From: Myxococcales bacterium | Lineage (GTDB): Bacteria > Myxococcota > Polyangia > Polyangiales > Polyangiaceae | Direction: 5' to 3' | NCBI GenBank assembly: GCA_003151595.1 | Contig: PLXW01000183.1 | Location: forward strand, 565-43,486 | Length of the DNA: 42,922 nt | Shown here: one piece after another, positions 33,666 to 41,769 of the stretch | How the letters are laid out: every line of letters begins with the position of its first letter | Position numbering within the stretch: position 1 is the stretch's first letter | The notes under the pieces: model-generated | Told to the model about the DNA's origin: nothing | Database searches by the model: none | Seen by the model: only the letters and a program-made list of their open reading frames with translations | Translations under genes and position numbers: made by a program

Positions 33666-35495
33666 GTGCTCGACGACCTTCACGATCTCGTGAGCCAGGC
33701 GCGATCGGCGCTTACCGTAGGGCGGGCGAGGGACGCGATCGCTCCGTTGATGGATGCCGCGCGCCACACGCACGTGGCCGAGCAGGATTACGCGCCGGTC
33801 GCGCGGCTGCTGGGCGACGCGCTGGAGATGCTGGGCGACGCACGCGGTGCGCTCACCGCGCGCTGGTGCGTGGCCATGAACGACAGCGACGCTTGGTCGA
33901 GCGCGCGCAAGCTCGACGATCGCGTACCGCCGGCCGATCGCGCCCGAACGCTGTGGGCCACGGGCGATGCGCTGGGCGCGGCGCTGGCGATGGAGGACGC
34001 GGGCCTCCCGGCGGCCGCGGCGATCTACCGCGAGAAGGCGCGCGACTGGAAAGGGGCGCGCGCGCTGTGGTCGCGCCTCTCGGGCGTGGTGCCGAACGCC
34101 AGCGCGAACGACGCTTACGTGGCCAGCCTCGTGCAGTTCAACCTGGGGCGATGCGCGGCGTCGTGCGGCGACGAGCGTCAAGCGCACGGCGCGTTCGTGG
34201 CCGCGGTGCGCTTGCTCGAAGAGGCGGCCGACGCCTTCGAGTCGAGCGGCGTGCGCGAGCGCGCGTTCGACTGCTTCCAGGTGCTCGTCGAGATCGGACG
34301 CGCGAGCCAGCAGTTCGAGCACGTGCTCGAGGGGTACATCAACTGCGTGCGGATCCTGCGCGAGGATCACCTGAAGTACTACGCGCTCCAGTACTACGAA
34401 GACGCAGCCACCGCGGCGAAGGAGGCAGGCGAGCTGGTGGCCGCGGCGACGATCGCGCGCGAAGCGTCGGACTACGCGCGCTCGCTGGGGATGAAGGGCG
34501 CGAGCGCGCACTACGTGCTGGAGCAGGCCGAGTCGTGGCGCGCGGCGGCGAAGCAACACACGATGCGCGGCTCGCCGCCGGAGATCGCGGAGAACTCGAT
34601 CCTCGCGGCCATCCTGGCGTTCGGGCAGCTCGGGCAGTTCGCGAAGGCCGGCGCGCTGTACCGCGATCTGGCGACGATGGATCTCGAGCCGTCGCGGAAG
34701 GCGCACTACGAGCGGGCGTCGAAGCGGTACGTCGGCGTTCGCGACGAGCCGGTCGACGCGGCGCCGCTGCCGCTTCACTTGCGGCACGACGCGCGCGTGG
34801 TCGAGGTGTGGCACGTCGATCTGATCGAGTGGGAGCAACGCGGGAGCGCGGCCGAAGCGTGCGCCGACGTCGTGCTCGATGCGCGGTGGCCCGATCCGAT
34901 CCGGCGGCAAGCGATGCTGGCGCGCATCACCGCGCTCCGCGTGGAGAAGGACGAGAGCGGTTCTCCGCAAGCGACCGCCGCACGCGTGGAGCTGGCGGAG
35001 GAGCTGTCGCAGGTGCCGCTCTTCGTGGTGCTCTCGCCGCTGGAGAAGCTGTTTGCGCGGCCGGAGCGCGCGGTGAAGCTAGCGGTGCTGGTGGCGTTGA
35101 AGACGCTCTTCTTCAAGCGAAGCCTGGCAACGGTGACGGCGGCGACGAGCGATCCCGATCCCGCGGTGGCCACGCAGGCCGGCGAGTCGCTGAAGGGGAT
35201 GGTCTTCCCGCACGCCTTCGATCCGCTGGCCCGCGTCGTTCGCGAGTCGACCAACCTGAACGCGCGATGGAGCGCGCTCACGGCGCTCGCGCAGATCGAG
35301 ACGCCGGCCGCGGCGGAGTTTCTGCTCGGCGTGCTCGAGCACGGGTCGCCCTCGGATCGAAACGCCGTGCGCAAGGCGCTTCAGGAGAAGTCGAGCAAGG
35401 CGTTCCTCGATCACGCGCGGAACGCGTTTCGTACGGCGCCCGAAGAGCTGCAGCGCGTGCTGCGCGAGGTGCTCGCGAAGCGCGGCGCGGCCTAG
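33666..35495 (+). CDS. TPR/HEAT-repeat protein of unknown function
   Basis: A 609-aa soluble protein starting at GTG 33666, just 12 bp after pssA, so almost certainly in the same transcript. Residues about 10-350 are TPR-like helical hairpins (QFNLGRCAASCGDERQAHGA, LQYYEDAATAAKEAGELVAA). Residues about 470-600 look like HEAT/PBS-lyase repeats (ATVTAATSDPDPAVATQAGE, ARWSALTALAQIETPAAAEF, DRNAVRKALQEKSSKAFLDH). No catalytic motif, signal peptide or membrane segment. The combination suggests a protein-interaction scaffold. Its link to phosphatidylserine synthesis is positional only. Confidence 0.78.
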   Translation: MLDDLHDLVSQARSALTVGRARDAIAPLMDAARHTHVAEQDYAPVARLLGDALEMLGDARGALTARWCVAMNDSDAWSSARKLDDRVPPADRARTLWATGDALGAALAMEDAGLPAAAAIYREKARDWKGARALWSRLSGVVPNASANDAYVASLVQFNLGRCAASCGDERQAHGAFVAAVRLLEEAADAFESSGVRERAFDCFQVLVEIGRASQQFEHVLEGYINCVRILREDHLKYYALQYYEDAATAAKEAGELVAAATIAREASDYARSLGMKGASAHYVLEQAESWRAAAKQHTMRGSPPEIAENSILAAILAFGQLGQFAKAGALYRDLATMDLEPSRKAHYERASKRYVGVRDEPVDAAPLPLHLRHDARVVEVWHVDLIEWEQRGSAAEACADVVLDARWPDPIRRQAMLARITALRVEKDESGSPQATAARVELAEELSQVPLFVVLSPLEKLFARPERAVKLAVLVALKTLFFKRSLATVTAATSDPDPAVATQAGESLKGMVFPHAFDPLARVVRESTNLNARWSALTALAQIETPAAAEFLLGVLEHGSPSDRNAVRKALQEKSSKAFLDHARNAFRTAPEELQRVLREVLAKRGAA

Positions 35496-35510
35496 GACGG
35501 GTCATGTGAC

Positions 35511-35530
35511 GCGGACGCCTTCGGCGCCGC
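35511..35530. terminator. Stem-loop between convergent TPR/HEAT and TrkA-channel genes
   Basis: GCGG-A-CGCC (35511-35519), loop TTC, GGCGCCGC (35523-35530): an 8-bp stem with one bulged A in the 34-bp gap between convergent stop codons. No T-run. Confidence 0.45.
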
Positions 35531-36621
35531 TAGGTATTCGGCGGCCGCAGGCTCCGCCCACCCACTTGCGCCGGCTCGATCGTCGGACGCGCGACGCTGT
35601 CGCTGACGAGCTGACGCAGCTTCACGACGCTGTCGGTCTCGCCCATCACGATCAGGATCGTCCCCTCTTGAAGGACGAGATCGGGCTCGGGGTTGTACGT
35701 GAAGACGCGGTTCAGATCGCGCACGGCCACGACGAGCACGCGCGTCTCGCGGCGGATCGCCGTGTCCTTCAGCGCTATGCCGACGAGCGACGAGCCGATC
35801 GGGATCGCGACCTCCTCGAGGCGCAGGTTCTTGTCGCGATCGCGGAGCATCTGATCGAGGAACTCGTTCACCTCGGGGCGGATGCACTCGCTGGCCATGC
35901 GGCGTCCGCCGATCATCGTCGGGTTGACGATGCTGGTGGCGCCGGCCTTCAGCATCTTCGGCGCGGCGTCGACCTCGGTGACCTTGGTGACGATGCGCGC
36001 GGCGGCGTTCAAGCTGCGCGCGCTGAGCGTGACGTAGAGGTTGTCCTTATCGTGCGTGAGGGCGGCCACGACGCCGCGCGCGCGCTGAACGCCGGCGGCG
36101 AGGAGCACGTTGTCCTCGGTGGCGTCACCGTGCACGTAGAGGAGCCTCCCCTCGACGAGCTCGTGGCTGAGTCGCTCGAGGTGCGCGGCGTCGCGATCGA
36201 TGACCACGAACGGCGTGCGGGTCGCGACCAGCTCTTCGACCGCGTGCCTCCCCGTCGAGCCGGTGCCCGCCACGACGATGTGCCCGTTGAGTGCGTCGAT
36301 CGCCTTGCGCATGCGGTTCCTCCGAAATGCCTGACCGATGACCCCTTCCACGAGGAGCGCGGTCACGTTGCCTTGCACGTACGCCAGCGTGCCGACGCCG
36401 CCGATGATGAGCCCCACCGTCAGCGCGCGCGCGCCCGGCACGCGCGCCATGTCGTTCAGCTCGGCGAAGCCGACGGTCGAGAGCGTGATGACCGTCATGT
36501 AGATGCAGTCGCCGATCGACCATCGCCCGTGGCCGAGCAGGTCGTAACCGATCGTGCCGGTCGTCACGAGCCCCAGCAGCGAGAGGAGCGCGTAGAGCAT
36601 CCGGCGGATCGCTAGGTTCAT
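35530..36621 (-). CDS. Two-TM potassium channel with TrkA_N and TrkA_C domains
   Basis: A 363-aa membrane protein. The first transmembrane helix is YALLSLLGLVTTGTIGYDLL (residues about 10-29), then a pore loop IYMTVITLSTVGFAELND, then a second helix (LTVGLIIGGVGTLAYVQG). A cytoplasmic RCK/TrkA_N Rossmann domain begins at NGHIVVAGTGSTGRHAVEEL, with dinucleotide-binding GxGxxG, followed by a TrkA_C domain (from about 255) to IVMGETDSVVKLRQL. The family conducts K+ under ligand control. The selectivity-filter core reads TVGFAE rather than the usual TVGYG/TVGFG, so the second Gly is Ala. It shares a strand with the epimerase gene upstream (63 bp). Confidence 0.88.
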   Translation of the reverse strand: MNLAIRRMLYALLSLLGLVTTGTIGYDLLGHGRWSIGDCIYMTVITLSTVGFAELNDMARVPGARALTVGLIIGGVGTLAYVQGNVTALLVEGVIGQAFRRNRMRKAIDALNGHIVVAGTGSTGRHAVEELVATRTPFVVIDRDAAHLERLSHELVEGRLLYVHGDATEDNVLLAAGVQRARGVVAALTHDKDNLYVTLSARSLNAAARIVTKVTEVDAAPKMLKAGATSIVNPTMIGGRRMASECIRPEVNEFLDQMLRDRDKNLRLEEVAIPIGSSLVGIALKDTAIRRETRVLVVAVRDLNRVFTYNPEPDLVLQEGTILIVMGETDSVVKLRQLVSDSVARPTIEPAQVGGRSLRPPNT

Positions 36622-36684
36622 CGCGCGAGGCGATCGTATGAGATGCGCAGGCGCGGTGTCACATCGACTGCGAAGCGGTCCCCT

Positions 36685-37599
36685 TCAGCAGCAGCGCGCG
36701 ATGGCGCCCATGGCCGCGTCGATCGTCTCGTAGTCGAAGGTGAATCCCGCGCGTTCGAGGCGCGCGGGGACGGCGCGCTGCCCGGTGAGCAGGACCTCGG
36801 CGAGACCCGCGCCGAGCGCGAGGCGGAGCGCGAACGGCGGGACGCGCAGGACGCTCGGGCGATGGAGGGCGTGGCCGAGGGCGCGGGCGAAGTCGTTCAT
36901 CGTGACGGGCTTGGGCGCGGTCAGGTTGAAGGGGCCGTCGATCTCGGGGTGATCGATGGCGAAGAGGATCCCGCGCACGGCGTCGTCGAGGTGAATCCAG
37001 CTGAGCCACTGGAGCCCGTCGCCCAGCGGTCCGCCGGTGAACGCCTTGAACGCGGGGAGCATTCGCGCGAGCGCGCCGCCGCCCTTGCCGAGGACGATCC
37101 CGAGCCTCGCGATCGCCACGCGCGCCCCGGCGCGACGCGCCGGATCGGTCGCCGCTTCCCACGCCTCGCAGATCGAGGCCAGCGGATCGGTGCCGTGGGC
37201 GCCCTGCTCGTCGATCACGTCGTCGTCGCGGCGCGTGCCGTAGACGCCGACGGCCGAGGTGCTCACCCACGCGGGCTTGGTGTACGCGCCGGCGATCGCT
37301 TCAGCGAGGGCCTCGGTCGTCTCCACGCGGCTCGCGCGAAGGCGGTCGAGGCGCCCCTGGGTCCATCGTTCGTCGGCGACCCCTTCGCCCGCGAGGTGCA
37401 CCACGGCCTCGCACGCGCGCACGCGCGACCGCCACGCCTCGCGCGCGGACCACGCTTCGAGCGCGACGCCGCTCGGGACCTGGTCGCGTGCGCGCGCCGG
37501 GTCGCGCGTGACCACGGCGACCTCGTCCCCACGCGCGAGCAGGGCCGGGACGAGAGCTCGACCGAGGAAGCCAGTACCGCCCGTAACGACGACGCGCAC
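36685..37599 (-). CDS. TIGR01777-family NAD-dependent epimerase/dehydratase-like protein
   Basis: A 304-aa extended short-chain dehydrogenase. The nucleotide loop VVTGGTGFLGRALVPALL is at residues 3-20; STSAVGVYG supplies Ser and Tyr of the family active site, although the usual YxxxK Lys is not at the standard distance, as is common in this subgroup. HLAGEGVADERWT and LSWIHLDDAVRGI are TIGR01777 hallmarks, and the C-terminus (PSVLRVPPFALRLALG) matches the DUF1731 tail. Relatives such as YfcH have no firmly assigned substrate. It is divergent from the KimA-like gene (120-bp gap, 37600-37719, with no convincing promoter or riboswitch seen) and leads into the K+ channel gene. Confidence 0.88.
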   Translation of the reverse strand: MRVVVTGGTGFLGRALVPALLARGDEVAVVTRDPARARDQVPSGVALEAWSAREAWRSRVRACEAVVHLAGEGVADERWTQGRLDRLRASRVETTEALAEAIAGAYTKPAWVSTSAVGVYGTRRDDDVIDEQGAHGTDPLASICEAWEAATDPARRAGARVAIARLGIVLGKGGGALARMLPAFKAFTGGPLGDGLQWLSWIHLDDAVRGILFAIDHPEIDGPFNLTAPKPVTMNDFARALGHALHRPSVLRVPPFALRLALGAGLAEVLLTGQRAVPARLERAGFTFDYETIDAAMGAIARCC

Positions 37600-37719
37600 G
37601 ACCGATAGGATGCCACGGGGGCCCCGGCAGGAGTCGATCGCTCGGCGCGACGCTCGTTCAGGTCTGTTCAGCGGTCGGCGTGACGAATCCCCCGTTTCGT
37701 TCTAGAGATTGCGCCGCAA

Positions 37720-39837
37720 ATGCTTCAACGCCTGCGCGCGCTCCTCTTCGGTCCGCCGAAGGACGTCCACGACGAGCACACCTTCCACTCGCTCTCGTTG
37801 GTCGCGATGCTGGCGTGGGTCGGGCTCGGCGCCGACGGACTCTCGTCGTCCGCGTACGGCCCCGACGAAGCGTTTCGCGAGCTGGTGAAGGGGGGCGACC
37901 ACACGTCGCTCGCCGTGTTCCTCGCGCTGGGCACGGCGCTCACCGTGTTCATCATCTCGTACGCCTACTCGCGCATCATCGAGCACTTCCCGTCGGGCGG
38001 CGGCGGGTACGTCGTGGCCACCAAGCTCCTCGGCGAGAAGTTCGGCGTCGTCAGCGGGAGCGCGCTGCTCGTCGACTACGTGCTCACCATCACCACCTCG
38101 ATCGCGTCGGGCGGCGACGCCATCTTCAGCATGATCCCGCGCCACGTCTTCGGCCCGTCGGCCATGGCCATCGCGCCCGACGACATCGGCTCGTGGCTCG
38201 ACCCCGTGCAGCGCGTGAAGATCACGATCGAGATCAGCGGCATCGCCATCCTGACGATCCTCAACATCCGCGGCGTGAAGGAGTCGGTGCAGGCGATCGT
38301 CCCGATCTTCGCCGTCTTCGTCGTCACGCACGTCATTCTCCTGTGCGTCACGATCTTCGGGCACATGGGCGACATCGGCGCGGTCGCCACGCACACCACC
38401 ACGAACTTCCACGCCACCGTGGCCTCGCTGGGATCGGTCGGCGCGCTCCTCTTGTTCGTGCGTTCCTATTCACTCGGCGGCGGCACGTACACCGGGATCG
38501 AGGCCGTCTCCAACGGCGTTCAGATCATGCGCGAGCCGAAGGTGCGCACCGCGAAGCGGACGATGGTGCTCATGGCCGTCTCGCTCGCCATCACCGCCGG
38601 CGGCATCATCCTCTGTTACCTGCTCGTGCACGCGCTCCCCGAAGAGGGGAAGACGATGAACGCGGTGCTCTTCGATCGCGTGGCCGGCGGCTGGCACATC
38701 GGGGATTGGCGAGCGGGGTACTGGTTCGCGAACATCGGCCTCTTCAGCGAAGCAGCGCTCCTCTTCGTGGCCGCGCAGGCCGGCTTCGTCGACGGGCCGC
38801 GCGTCATGGCGAACATGGCGATCGACTCGTGGCTGCCGCACCGGTTCGCGGCGCTGTCGGAGCGCCTGAGCATGCAGAACGGCGTGCTCCTGATGGGCGG
38901 CACGTCGATCGCGGCGCTCCTCTACACGCACGGCGACGTCTCGAAGCTGATCGTCATGTACTCGATCAACGTGTTCGTGACGTTCTCGCTCTCGAACCTC
39001 GGCATGAGCCGCTTCTGGATCACCGAGCGGAAGAAGTACGCCGACTGGTTTCGCCACTTGCCGGTCCACCTCGTCGGCCTCGTGCTGTGCGTGACGATCC
39101 TCATCGTCACCTGCTTCGAGAAGTTCCTCGACGGCGGGTGGCTCACGCTCGTCATCACCGGCTTGCTCGTCGCGGTCTGCTTCATGATCCGGAGCCACTA
39201 CCGGCTCGTGGTCGGCGCGATTCGCCGGCTCGACGTGGAGCTCCCCGATCCGCTGGAAGACGCCGCGATGGCGCGGGCGTTCGGCGGCGGAGACGCGGCG
39301 TCGGTCGGCGAGATCGACGCCAAGAAGCCGGTGGCGATCCTGTTCGTCGGCGGATACGGCGGGCTCGGTCGACACGCGCTGCTCACGCTCCTGCGCATGT
39401 TCCCGCGGCACTTCCGCGGCGTCGTGTTCTGTTCGATCGCGATCATCGACTCCGGCAACTTCAAGGGGGTCGAAGAGGTGCATCAGCTCGAGGAGCGGAC
39501 GCGCGCGCAGCTGGCGAAGTATGTCCGCTTCGCGCACACGCTGGGGATACCGGCGGAGAGCGCGTTCGCGACCGGGATCGAGGTCGCGGTCGAAGCGGAG
39601 AAGCTCGGGGTCGAGCTCATCGCCAGGTTCCCGCAAGGGTTATTCGTCGCCGGGCAGCTGCTCTTCGACGAGGACTCGACGTTCAACCGCATCCTCCACA
39701 ACGAGACCGCGTTCCTCATTCAGCGCCGGTTGCAGCACTCGGGCATCCCGATGATCGTGCTGCCGGTGCGACTCACGTTGAAGGACAAACCGCGCTTGAC
39801 CGCCCCGTCGCTCACGCAGGAACGCCCGGCCGCCTGA
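37720..39837 (+). CDS. APC-superfamily permease, KimA-like
   Basis: A 705-aa transporter with about 12 membrane segments over residues 20-500 and a cytoplasmic domain from about 510 (KKPVAILFVGGYGGLGRHAL, similar in layout to USP-like folds). It resembles Bacillus KimA, a c-di-AMP-controlled high-affinity K+/H+ symporter, in several blocks: ADGLSSSAYGPDEA against KimA SSDALSSVAYG, FPSGGGGYVVATKLLGEKFG, and ALLVDYVLTITTSIASGGDA. KimA-type K+ uptake is therefore the best guess; amino acid transport is the fallback. A K+ channel gene lies about 1 kb away, which supports this. No ydaO-type leader is visible. A 9-bp stem-loop overlaps its stop. Confidence 0.82.
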   Translation: MLQRLRALLFGPPKDVHDEHTFHSLSLVAMLAWVGLGADGLSSSAYGPDEAFRELVKGGDHTSLAVFLALGTALTVFIISYAYSRIIEHFPSGGGGYVVATKLLGEKFGVVSGSALLVDYVLTITTSIASGGDAIFSMIPRHVFGPSAMAIAPDDIGSWLDPVQRVKITIEISGIAILTILNIRGVKESVQAIVPIFAVFVVTHVILLCVTIFGHMGDIGAVATHTTTNFHATVASLGSVGALLLFVRSYSLGGGTYTGIEAVSNGVQIMREPKVRTAKRTMVLMAVSLAITAGGIILCYLLVHALPEEGKTMNAVLFDRVAGGWHIGDWRAGYWFANIGLFSEAALLFVAAQAGFVDGPRVMANMAIDSWLPHRFAALSERLSMQNGVLLMGGTSIAALLYTHGDVSKLIVMYSINVFVTFSLSNLGMSRFWITERKKYADWFRHLPVHLVGLVLCVTILIVTCFEKFLDGGWLTLVITGLLVAVCFMIRSHYRLVVGAIRRLDVELPDPLEDAAMARAFGGGDAASVGEIDAKKPVAILFVGGYGGLGRHALLTLLRMFPRHFRGVVFCSIAIIDSGNFKGVEEVHQLEERTRAQLAKYVRFAHTLGIPAESAFATGIEVAVEAEKLGVELIARFPQGLFVAGQLLFDEDSTFNRILHNETAFLIQRRLQHSGIPMIVLPVRLTLKDKPRLTAPSLTQERPAA

Positions 39838-39850
39838 CGAGCGGGCGTTC
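39820..39850 (+). terminator. Stem-loop at the end of the KimA-like gene
   Basis: Perfect 9-bp arms GAACGCCCG (39820-39828) and CGGGCGTTC (39842-39850), loop of 13 nt holding the stop codon. No T-run follows, so it may stabilise the message end or reduce read-through to the lipoprotein gene 32 bp later. Confidence 0.5.
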
Positions 39851-39881
39851 CGCGAACGAGGACTGAGATACGCTCGCTCGG

Positions 39882-40898
39882 GTGAAGACTCGCGCGCTCG
39901 TGCTGGGGACCGTGGCGGCGCTGGTGATCAGCGCGTGCAAGCCGTCGTCGGTCGCGGACGCGGAGGCGAGCGGGAACGTGGCGTGGCTCGATACGGAGGC
40001 GTCGCCTGCGGCGGTCGAAGCCCTGGGGCGGCTGGCGGATACGGACCCGGCGGCGGTGACGGCGCTGAAGGGGCGGACGTCGTTCGGGGTGGAGGCGTAC
40101 ATCGCGGCGTGGGGGGGCGTGAAGCGCGGCGCGAAGTGGGCGAGCGACATGCTGCACGCGGGGCTTCAGGATCCGGCACGCGCCAACGACGTGGCGTCGG
40201 CCGTCGATGGACGCGATCCGTTGATCGTGCCGTTCTTGCCGGATGTCGAAGCGTCGCTGTCGCGGCTGGCGGCCGGCGTGTCGACGAGCTCGCTGTCGTC
40301 GCTGCTGGCAGCGGCGGGCGTTCCGGCGCACGACGCAGTGGTGCGGCGGCTGGCGGACAAGGCCACGCGGGCCTCGATGTGCGGAGGGATCGCGTCGCCC
40401 ACGGCGGACGCGGACGCGCGCGTGACGCTGCGAAATGTTCCGGCTACGTCGCGCGACGATGCGTCGTGTGTGGGCACCGTGGTGACGCTGGCGGCGACCG
40501 ACGACGCGATGATGCGGTGGCTCGCGCAGGTGGCGGAGCCGGGGTTGCTTGGCGCCGCGAGCAAGTCGGGGGCGCTCGACTGCGTGCGGATGCACCGCGT
40601 GTGGGCCGATGCGCTGGCGGCGCGTGACTCGACGCAAGCCGCGGCGCTGACCGTGGCGCTGTCGAACGCCGTGAAGCGGTGCCCGGCGCAGATGGATGGC
40701 GTCATCGCCGACGCCTTGAAGTCGCGCCCCGACGCGCAGGCCGCCGTCATCGGCGCGCTCGATCCGTTCTCGCCCGACATCTCGGAGCTCAAGGCGACGT
40801 GCGCGGCGCTCCCCGCCATCGCGCACGGGCACGCTTCGCCGATCGCGAAGGAGCGCGCGAACGACGCACTGGCGCACGGATGCAAGGGGGCGCCGTGA
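39882..40898 (+). CDS. Hypothetical lipoprotein with HEAT-like helical content
   Basis: A 338-aa protein starting at GTG 39882. The signal peptide TRALVLGTVAALVISAC has a lipobox ISAC with Cys at residue 19. The mature part is Ala-rich and helical, with repeating segments (EALGRLADTDPAAVTALKGR, VVRRLADKATRASMCGG, MMRWLAQVAEPGLLGAASK) suggestive of HEAT/ARM-type repeats. Six further Cys (MCGG, ASCVG, DCVRM, KRCPA, ATCAA, GCKG) suggest disulfides outside the cytoplasm. Family not recognised. The next gene starts 25 bp downstream on the same strand, so they are probably co-transcribed. Confidence 0.75.
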   Translation: MKTRALVLGTVAALVISACKPSSVADAEASGNVAWLDTEASPAAVEALGRLADTDPAAVTALKGRTSFGVEAYIAAWGGVKRGAKWASDMLHAGLQDPARANDVASAVDGRDPLIVPFLPDVEASLSRLAAGVSTSSLSSLLAAAGVPAHDAVVRRLADKATRASMCGGIASPTADADARVTLRNVPATSRDDASCVGTVVTLAATDDAMMRWLAQVAEPGLLGAASKSGALDCVRMHRVWADALAARDSTQAAALTVALSNAVKRCPAQMDGVIADALKSRPDAQAAVIGALDPFSPDISELKATCAALPAIAHGHASPIAKERANDALAHGCKGAP

Positions 40899-40923
40899 CG
40901 ATGCTCTGCGCGCGCGCGACGTC

Positions 40924-41769
40924 GTGAGCGCGGGCGCTCTGCTCGCGCCGCAGCGCGCGCGCCTCGAGCGGATGCTCGCGGAGAAGGACGCGCGCAACCG
41001 CGACAACGTCGCCCGCACCGAGAGCTACCTGGAGCTGTATGCGCTATGCCGCGCGTACAGCGTCGAGCTGCCGTGGGTGCTGATGGCGCATCTGGTGTCG
41101 CGCAACGCCGGCTACTTGATGACCGACCTCGGCGAGACGCGCGCCGGATCGCTCTTCACGCGCGAGGCGTTGAACGAGCTGTTCTTGTTCCTGGAGCGGG
41201 CGAACTTCCTGATCTTCGACGACGCCTGGGAGCACGTGCTGCATCACGTGCTGGGGCGCGTGAGCGCGCTCGATGCGAGGACGCCGCGGTTCATGCGCGA
41301 GGCGTGGGCGCGCTACGAGGAGAGCGCGGCGCGCGAGATCACGCCGGCGCTCGAGCGATCGCTGGTCGTCGATCTGGTGACGAACGAGCAGAACCTGATC
41401 GAGTCGCGCGTGGTGCACGACGCCCGCTTCGCGCGGTCGCGGGCGATGATCGCGTTCTTCGAGGACGCGCAGGTCGACGGCGCGGTCGTGTTGCCGCTGA
41501 CGCGCGCGCGGATTCGCGTGGGAGCGTTCGCGCAGCTGGAGAAGCGGATCGACGCGGGGCGGCGGATCTTCGACGAGGTGCTCGCGGGGCGTGAAGGGCG
41601 CGATGCGATCTTCGCGTGGGCGGTGGCGCATCCGCATACGGGGTCGCGGACGACGTACAAGAGCGATGCGGAAGCGCGGACGTTGCGGGAGGCGTGGCCG
41701 GTGGAAGAGGTGGTGAGGCTGTGGGCGGGGGTGCACGCGCCGCAGGAACCCGACGCCGCGTGGCCGTGA
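40924..41769 (+). CDS. DUF2515-family protein
   Basis: A 281-aa protein starting at GTG 40924. Landmarks shared with DUF2515 proteins such as Bacillus YppC are NRDNVARTESYLELY, WVLMAHLVSRNAGYLMTDLG, ERANFLIFDDAW and NEQNLIESRVV in order. The function of the family is unknown. No membrane span or signal peptide. The stop TGA (41767-41769) directly abuts the stop of the convergent dipeptidase gene (41770), leaving no terminator space. It follows a lipoprotein gene by 25 bp. Confidence 0.85.
   Translation: MSAGALLAPQRARLERMLAEKDARNRDNVARTESYLELYALCRAYSVELPWVLMAHLVSRNAGYLMTDLGETRAGSLFTREALNELFLFLERANFLIFDDAWEHVLHHVLGRVSALDARTPRFMREAWARYEESAAREITPALERSLVVDLVTNEQNLIESRVVHDARFARSRAMIAFFEDAQVDGAVVLPLTRARIRVGAFAQLEKRIDAGRRIFDEVLAGREGRDAIFAWAVAHPHTGSRTTYKSDAEARTLREAWPVEEVVRLWAGVHAPQEPDAAWP

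Noticed and set aside
37600..37719. c-di-AMP (ydaO) riboswitch before the KimA-like gene
   Set aside because: The gap is only 120 bp and I find no match to the conserved core of that class.
37680..39866. Long plus-strand open frame of 728 codons in another frame over the KimA-like gene
   Set aside because: Arg/His-rich composition, no motif or membrane pattern; the overlapping frame encodes a recognisable transporter.
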